Source: Peribacillus sp044761985 (GTDB taxonomy: Bacteria > Bacillota > Bacilli > Bacillales > DSM-1321). Taken from it: 64,000 nt of DNA. This document shows positions 58,982 to 64,000 of this stretch, piece by piece. The notes beneath the pieces were generated by a model. It worked only from the letters and a program-made list of their open reading frames with translations. It was not told the origin of the DNA and searched no databases. How positions within the stretch are numbered: position 1 is the stretch's first letter; each line of letters opens with the position of its first letter. The translations under genes were made by a program, and so were the position numbers. Location: positions 62,001-126,000 of the forward strand of contig NZ_JBIWDK010000009.1 of the NCBI RefSeq assembly GCF_044761985.1, written 5' to 3'.

Positions 58982-60274
58982 ATGTCTGTAAAATGGGAAA
59001 AACAAGAAGGTAATCAAGGCGTATTAACAATCGAAGTAGAAGCTGTAAAAGTAAACGAAGGTTTAGACGCAGCATTCAAAAAAGTAGTTAAACAAGTAAA
59101 CGTACCTGGCTTCCGTAAAGGTAAAATGCCACGTCAAATGTTCGAAAAGAAATTCGGCGTAGAATCATTATATCAAGATGCTCTTGATTTCATCCTTCCT
59201 GATGCATATGCAAATGCTGTCGAAGAAGCTGGAATTCAGCCTGTAGATCGTCCAGAAATCGACATCGAGAAAATGGAAAAAGGCGAAAACCTAATCTTCA
59301 CGGCTACTGTAACAGTTAAGCCTGAAGTTAAATTAGGAGATTACAAAGGTGTTGAAGTGGAAAAATTCAATACTGAAGTAACTGACGAAGACGTTGATAA
59401 CGAATTGAAATCAATGCAAGAACGTCAAGCTGAACTTGTCGTTAAAGAAGAAGGGCAAGCTGCAGAAGGCGATACAGTCGTTCTTGATTTTGAAGGATTC
59501 GTTGATGGTGAAGCATTCGAAGGCGGAGCTTCAGAAAACCATTCACTAGAAATCGGTTCTAACTCATTCATCCCTGGTTTCGAAGAGCAACTTATTGGTC
59601 TTGAAACTGGCGCTGAAAAAGACATCGAAGTTACATTCCCTGAAGAATACCATGCTGCTGAACTTGCAGGTAAACCAGCTGTATTCAAAGTGAAAATTCA
59701 CGAAATCAAAACAAAACAACTTCCTGAGTTGGATGATGAATTCGCGAAAGACGTTGACGAAGAAGTTGAAACGTTAGCTGAACTTAAAGAAAAAACAAAA
59801 CATAAATTAGAGCATGACAAAAAACACGAAGAAGAAAACTTCGTACAAAACACTGTAATCGGTAAAGCTGTTGAAGGTGCAGAAATGGACATTCCTGAAG
59901 CTATGATTTCTAACGAAGTAGACCGCATGATGAATGAGTTCTCTCAACGCATTCAATCTCAAGGCCTAAACTTAGAACTTTACTACCAATTCTCAGGTCA
60001 AGACGAAGAAGCATTAAAAGCACAAATGAAAGAAGAAGCTGAAGGACAAGTTCGTACAAGCTTGACTCTTGAAGCTATCGCTGAAGCTGAAAAAATTGAA
60101 GCAACTGATGAAGACGTTGAAGCTGAACTTGCAGAAATGGCTACAATGTACAACATGGAAGTTGAAGCAATCAAACAAGCTCTTGGAAACTTAGAAAGCA
60201 TCAAAGGCGATCTTAAAATTAAGAAAGCAATTGACTTCTTAGTGGAAAACAGCAAAACTGTTGAAGCAAAATAA
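58982..60274 (+). CDS. tig: Tig, trigger factor chaperone
   Basis: The 430-residue ribosome-associated chaperone has an N-terminal ribosome-binding domain with the signature FRKGKMPRQMF near residue 43, a PPIase FKBP-like domain (about 150-245) and a helical C-terminal cradle rich in Glu and Lys. GGAGGGAA supports ATG 58982; a 63-base upstream extension is not conserved. Codon use is biased toward A/T-ending preferred codons, as expected for a highly expressed gene. Confidence 0.96.
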   Translation: MSVKWEKQEGNQGVLTIEVEAVKVNEGLDAAFKKVVKQVNVPGFRKGKMPRQMFEKKFGVESLYQDALDFILPDAYANAVEEAGIQPVDRPEIDIEKMEKGENLIFTATVTVKPEVKLGDYKGVEVEKFNTEVTDEDVDNELKSMQERQAELVVKEEGQAAEGDTVVLDFEGFVDGEAFEGGASENHSLEIGSNSFIPGFEEQLIGLETGAEKDIEVTFPEEYHAAELAGKPAVFKVKIHEIKTKQLPELDDEFAKDVDEEVETLAELKEKTKHKLEHDKKHEEENFVQNTVIGKAVEGAEMDIPEAMISNEVDRMMNEFSQRIQSQGLNLELYYQFSGQDEEALKAQMKEEAEGQVRTSLTLEAIAEAEKIEATDEDVEAELAEMATMYNMEVEAIKQALGNLESIKGDLKIKKAIDFLVENSKTVEAK

Positions 60275-60315
60275 TTTATTTTAAGTAAGTGTTTACTAAT
60301 ATTTTCTTCAAAGAA

Positions 60316-60344
60316 ACAAGGCGCGAGTAATCGTGCCTTGTTTT
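60316..60344 (+). terminator. Intrinsic terminator of tig
   Basis: ACAAGGC and GCCTTGT arms with inner CGA/TCG pairing are followed by TTTTA. Confidence 0.82.
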
Positions 60345-60562
60345 ATACATATTAAGAATTTGTTGGTAATTTTAACTATCGGATAGTTTCTGATTGATTT
60401 TTTTTTCATTTCAGTGTAGATTAATTCTAATGCTGCATATACATATTTATACAGAAAAACCTTATTTTAAAAACCGAAAAGTTTGGACATACTGGTAAAT
60501 GGAAACATACATATGAAATGAAAATTTGTACTTATTGGACAACTTGTGGGTGAGCGTTTTTG

Positions 60563-60591
60563 TTACAAAATTTCCAAGAACGTGATAGAAT
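60563..60591 (+). promoter_or_regulatory. Sigma-A-type promoter of clpX
   Basis: TTACAA, 17 bases, TAGAAT, about 113 bases before clpX. The remaining 430-base tig-clpX gap is AT-rich; I see no CtsR or CIRCE element in it. Confidence 0.6.
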
Positions 60592-60704
60592 GCAAAACAT
60601 ACTAGGAATTTTGGAACGCTAAAGTATTTGTGTGTCTTTCCTATAGTGGATTTGACACCTTTACATCACTAGAGTTGGAAGAGTATTTAAAGGGGTGAAC
60701 GTTC

Positions 60705-61973
60705 ATGTTTAAATTTAATGATGAAAAAGGACAATTAAAATGTTCTTTTTGCGGAAAAACTCAAGAACAGGTCCGCAAACTGGTAGCTGGTCCAGGTGTA
60801 TATATTTGTGACGAGTGTATCGAACTTTGTACTGAAATCGTTGAAGAAGAGCTAGGTACTGATGAAGAAGTAGAATTTAGAGATGTACCTAAACCTAAGG
60901 AAATTCGTGCGATACTAGACGAATACGTAATTGGACAAGAACAGGCTAAAAAATCTTTGGCCGTCGCTGTTTATAATCATTATAAACGTATCAATTCCAA
61001 TAGCAAAGTTGATGACGTCGAGTTATCCAAGAGTAATATCGCTCTTATTGGACCGACAGGAAGCGGGAAAACGCTACTTGCCCAAACATTGGCGCGTCTA
61101 TTGAATGTACCTTTTGCCATTGCTGACGCAACTTCATTAACGGAAGCTGGTTATGTTGGGGAAGATGTAGAGAACATCCTTCTTAAGCTGATTCAAGCGG
61201 CTGATTACGATGTGGAAAAAGCGGAAAAAGGCATCATTTATATTGATGAAATTGATAAAGTGGCCCGTAAATCCGAAAACCCATCGATTACACGCGATGT
61301 ATCCGGTGAAGGTGTACAGCAGGCCTTATTGAAAATTCTTGAAGGTACCGTGGCAAGCGTTCCGCCACAAGGAGGACGTAAACATCCTCATCAAGAATTC
61401 ATCCAAATCGATACGACTAATATCTTATTCATCTGTGGTGGTGCTTTTGACGGCATCGAACCGATCATCAAACGCCGTTTAGGCCAAAAAGTCATTGGCT
61501 TTGGTTCTGATGTTAAAAAAGATGATATCGCAGAAAAAGAATTGCTTTCTAAAGTTCTTCCAGAAGATTTACTGCGTTTCGGTCTAATTCCGGAATTCAT
61601 CGGTCGTCTTCCTGTCATTGCTACACTAGAGCAATTGGACGAAGCCGCTTTGATTGAAATCCTTACAAAACCGAAAAATGCTCTTGTGAAGCAATATCAA
61701 AAATTGCTTGAGCTTGACGACGTGGAATTGGAATTCGAACAGGAAGCACTTAGTGAAATTGCTAAAAAGGCGATTGAACGTAAAACAGGTGCGCGTGGAC
61801 TCCGTTCCATCATTGAAGGAATTATCCTTGAAGTGATGTTCGATCTTCCATCACGTGATGATGTTGCCAAATGTGTAATTACAGGAAGCACAATCGCGAA
61901 AAACGAAACACCAAAGCTTGTCCTGAAAGATGGTACAACCATTCAGGGACAAGGGAAGAAAACATCTGCTTAA
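60705..61973 (+). CDS. clpX: ClpX, ATP-dependent unfoldase subunit of ClpXP
   Basis: The 422-residue AAA+ unfoldase has an N-terminal C4 zinc finger (CSFCGKT and CDECIELC), Walker A GPTGSGKTLLAQTLA near residue 117, Walker B IIYIDEIDKVARKSE near 180, the pore GYVGEDVENIL, the ClpP-binding IGF loop in KVIGFGSDV and a sensor-2 arginine in GARGLRSI. It delivers substrates to ClpP. GGGGTGA precedes the ATG. Confidence 0.97.
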   Translation: MFKFNDEKGQLKCSFCGKTQEQVRKLVAGPGVYICDECIELCTEIVEEELGTDEEVEFRDVPKPKEIRAILDEYVIGQEQAKKSLAVAVYNHYKRINSNSKVDDVELSKSNIALIGPTGSGKTLLAQTLARLLNVPFAIADATSLTEAGYVGEDVENILLKLIQAADYDVEKAEKGIIYIDEIDKVARKSENPSITRDVSGEGVQQALLKILEGTVASVPPQGGRKHPHQEFIQIDTTNILFICGGAFDGIEPIIKRRLGQKVIGFGSDVKKDDIAEKELLSKVLPEDLLRFGLIPEFIGRLPVIATLEQLDEAALIEILTKPKNALVKQYQKLLELDDVELEFEQEALSEIAKKAIERKTGARGLRSIIEGIILEVMFDLPSRDDVAKCVITGSTIAKNETPKLVLKDGTTIQGQGKKTSA

Positions 61974-61983
61974 TCGATTAGTC

Positions 61984-62015
61984 AAAAAACTGCCAGTTCT
62001 TCTGGCAGTTTTTTT
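61984..62015 (+). terminator. Intrinsic terminator of clpX
   Basis: AACTGCCAG and CTGGCAGTT arms are followed by T. Confidence 0.9.
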
Positions 62016-62089
62016 ATGTTCTTTTTCATTACCTCAGTGCTTCTAAGTTTATATCTCAAAACACCAAAATTTACATCCCATATTTATTG

Positions 62090-62118
62090 GATTATTTCGC
62101 CCTCCCCTAGGAGATACT
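62090..62118 (+). promoter_or_regulatory. Possible sigma-F promoter of lonB
   Basis: GGAGATACT fits the sigma-F -10 form GGNNANNNT; the sequence 15 bases upstream (GATTA) only partly fits the -35 GYATA. B. subtilis lonB is forespore-expressed under sigma-F, which motivates the call. Confidence 0.35.
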
Positions 62119-62154
62119 ATCAGAAATGACAAGGCAGTAGCAGGAGGGAAAACG

Positions 62155-63825
62155 ATGAACTGGACAGGAATAGCGTTATTTATTCAGCTGTTTTTTGGTA
62201 TTGTGATTGGTTTGTATTTTTTGAATTTATTAAAAGGTCAACGGACACAAAAAGTTTCGATTAACCGTGATTCACGAAAGGAAATGGATCAGCTACAAAG
62301 GATGAGGTCCATCTCCCTAACAGAGCCATTGTCAGAAAAGGTGAGGCCGATTACATTTAAGGATATCATCGGTCAGGAGGACGGCATCAAATCTCTAAAA
62401 GCAGCTTTATGCGGTCCGAATCCTCAGCATGTGATCATTTATGGCCCTCCAGGAGTGGGGAAAACGGCAGCTGCAAGGATCGTTCTAGAAGAAGCCAAGA
62501 AAAATGGGAAGTCTCCTTTCAAGAAGTCGGCAGTCTTTATCGAACTGGATGCAACGACTGCTAGATTCGATGAACGGGGAATAGCCGATCCGTTAATAGG
62601 TTCAGTACACGACCCTATATATCAAGGCGCCGGGGCCATGGGCCAGGCGGGTATCCCGCAACCCAAACAAGGGGCTGTCAGTAATGCTCATGGCGGCGTA
62701 CTGTTTATAGATGAAATTGGGGAACTCCATCCCATTCAAATGAACAAGTTGTTAAAGGTGCTGGAAGACCGGAAAGTGTTTCTCGAAAGTGCTTATTATC
62801 AAGAGGAAAATCAAAATATTCCGACCCATATCCATGATATATTTAAAAATGGACTTCCTGCCGACTTTCGCTTGATTGGGGCTACAACAAGAACGCCTAA
62901 TGAAATTGCCCCAGCCATTCGTTCAAGGTGCATTGAAGTGTTTTTCCGTGAACTGGACCGTGAGGAAATCGTATCCGTTGCCAAAAATGCTTCCGATAAG
63001 GTAGGTATCACTATTAGTGAAAAGGGACTTCAGTCGATTTCGGATTACGCCCGAAATGGAAGGGAAGCTGTCAATATGATTCAAACATTGGCCGGTATCT
63101 CCATTAATGAAAATCGAAGCTACATCAGGGAAGAAGATATTGATTGGATGGCTCATAGCAGCCAACTTACACAGAGGATGGACCGGAAAATAGAGTCAAG
63201 TCCAAAAATAGGATTGGTTAATGGTCTTGCCGTTTATGGTCCTAACAGTGGAGCTTTGTTGGAAATCGAAGTGACTGTGATGGCTGCTAACGATGATAAA
63301 GGTTCAATCAATATTACAGGGATAGTCGAAGAAGAAAGCATTGGTGGTGGAAATGGGAAATCCATTCGTCGCAAGAGCATGGCCAAGGGGTCGATTGAAA
63401 ATGTCATCACGGTCCTGCGTTCCATGGGCGTTCCAGCCGACCAATTCGATATCCATGTTAACTTCCCAGGCGGCAGCCCTGTGGACGGTCCATCAGCGGG
63501 TATAGCGATGGCAACGGGCATATACTCGGCCATCTATAAAATGCCTGTGGATCATACGGTAGCGATGACGGGAGAAATTAGTATTCATGGTGGCGTTAAA
63601 CCAATCGGAGGCGTCATTCCGAAGATAAAGGCCGCAAAACTGGCTGGGGCAAAGACTGTCATTATTCCAGCTGAAAACATGCAACCGTTGCTGCTGGAAA
63701 TAAAAGATATCGAGATTATTCCTGTTACGAATGTAAAAGAAGTATTGGATAGGGCGCTGAAGAAAGAGATAATATCCGATCAGATATTAGCCTCCTTGGA
63801 CCCTTCGAAAAAAGAAAGCGTATAA
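62155..63825 (+). CDS. lonB: LonB, forespore Lon-like ATP-dependent protease
   Basis: The 556-residue protein has an N-terminal membrane helix (about 3-24, GIALFIQLFFGIVIGLYFL). An AAA+ domain follows, with Walker A YGPPGVGKTAAARI near residue 99 and Walker B VLFIDEIGELH near 182. The C-terminal Lon protease domain has catalytic Ser in GPSAGIAMATG near residue 449 and Lys in GGVIPKIKAAKLAGAKTV near 492. It lacks the Lon N-terminal substrate domain, as LonB does. GCAGGAGGG precedes the ATG. Confidence 0.95.
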   Translation: MNWTGIALFIQLFFGIVIGLYFLNLLKGQRTQKVSINRDSRKEMDQLQRMRSISLTEPLSEKVRPITFKDIIGQEDGIKSLKAALCGPNPQHVIIYGPPGVGKTAAARIVLEEAKKNGKSPFKKSAVFIELDATTARFDERGIADPLIGSVHDPIYQGAGAMGQAGIPQPKQGAVSNAHGGVLFIDEIGELHPIQMNKLLKVLEDRKVFLESAYYQEENQNIPTHIHDIFKNGLPADFRLIGATTRTPNEIAPAIRSRCIEVFFRELDREEIVSVAKNASDKVGITISEKGLQSISDYARNGREAVNMIQTLAGISINENRSYIREEDIDWMAHSSQLTQRMDRKIESSPKIGLVNGLAVYGPNSGALLEIEVTVMAANDDKGSINITGIVEEESIGGGNGKSIRRKSMAKGSIENVITVLRSMGVPADQFDIHVNFPGGSPVDGPSAGIAMATGIYSAIYKMPVDHTVAMTGEISIHGGVKPIGGVIPKIKAAKLAGAKTVIIPAENMQPLLLEIKDIEIIPVTNVKEVLDRALKKEIISDQILASLDPSKKESV

Positions 63826-63833
63826 CAGGAGAA

Positions 63834-63862
63834 CCCCGGTTTGAAAAAGACCGGGGCGTTTT
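63834..63862 (+). terminator. Intrinsic terminator of lonB
   Basis: CCCCGGT and ACCGGGG form a 7-bp GC-rich stem with a 9-base loop followed by CGTTTTCT. Confidence 0.8.
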
Positions 63863-63953
63863 CTGGCCGAAAAAAATAATCATGAATTCGGGCGTGCTTT
63901 TTCCTCGGAAATTGGAGATAATAAAAGCAATTATACCTGTTAAGGTAAACAAA

Positions 63954-63982
63954 TAGACACTTCTATATAAATAGGATAGAAT
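63954..63982 (+). promoter_or_regulatory. Sigma-A-type promoter reading out of the window (probably lonA)
   Basis: TAGACA, 17 bases, TAGAAT near the right edge. In B. subtilis lonA follows lonB, so this is the likely lonA promoter. Confidence 0.65.
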
Positions 63983-64000
63983 TGTTAAAAGGTTGATAAC

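Noticed and set aside
59425..60255. Serine-rich minus-strand ORFs opposite tig
   Set aside because: These are antisense shadows of Glu/Ala-rich codons in tig (GAA read as TTC/TCA-type codons), with no start signals.

Overview
This is chromosomal DNA from an endospore-forming member of the Bacillaceae. The gene order follows the Bacillus subtilis core almost gene for gene: sspI-ysgA-pheST-rnhC-zapA-yshB-polX-mutS2-yshE-lcfA-fadR-fadB-etfBA-trxA-uvrC-lysC, then yslB-sdhCAB, then gerE-racE-gerM-ysnA-ysnB, then ilvBHC-leuABCD-ysoA-tig-clpX-lonB. Spore genes (sspI, gerE, gerM, lonB), T-box leaders and a sigma-B-type promoter code fit this. A Peribacillus or Bacillus simplex-like organism is my guess from overall impression; nothing here proves the genus.

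Layout. 1-3.7 kb: L-lactate utilisation locus (start of lutB, lutA, lutR, lutP) with two matching LutR operators. 3.7-6.1 kb: two YflT-domain general stress proteins, each behind a sigma-B-like promoter. 6.1-11 kb: sspI, an rRNA/tRNA methyltransferase and T-box-controlled pheST. 11-19 kb: DNA and RNA maintenance and division genes (rnhC, zapA, yshB, polX, mutS2, yshE) with a small TOBE protein and a GNAT enzyme. 19.3-24.7 kb: fatty-acid beta-oxidation operon. 24.8-28.7 kb: trxA, uvrC and lysine-riboswitch-controlled lysC. 28.7-35.2 kb: a DUF3899 membrane protein and a complete opp peptide transporter, absent from the corresponding B. subtilis interval. 35.4-39.6 kb: yslB and sdhCAB. 39.7-45.5 kb: a secreted metallophosphatase, a thioesterase, gerE, racE, gerM, ysnA and ysnB. 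45.5-48.8 kb: two identical tRNA-Arg units followed by a loose set of small, mostly membrane or hypothetical genes. 49-57.6 kb: T-box-controlled ilv-leu operon. 57.7-64 kb: ysoA, tig, clpX, lonB and a promoter reading out of the window.

How it works together. Lactate import and oxidation share the LutR operator TCATC-N-GATGA, and lutP also carries a likely CcpA site. Beta-oxidation is under FadR, and a perfect FadR operator in front of the 4HBT thioesterase (40.9 kb) suggests that this gene joined the regulon. Amino-acid genes are controlled by RNA leaders (Phe and Leu T-boxes, lysine riboswitch) plus a likely CodY site.

I found no clearly new multi-gene system, no CRISPR array, no prophage and no insertion sequence. 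The most useful leads are regulatory or comparative: the FadR site at the thioesterase gene, the absence of rph between gerM and ysnA, hairpins inside the opp and leu operons, a perfect 25-bp hairpin at 48.7 kb, a 27-residue membrane peptide ORF after yshE, and the duplicated tRNA-Arg unit.
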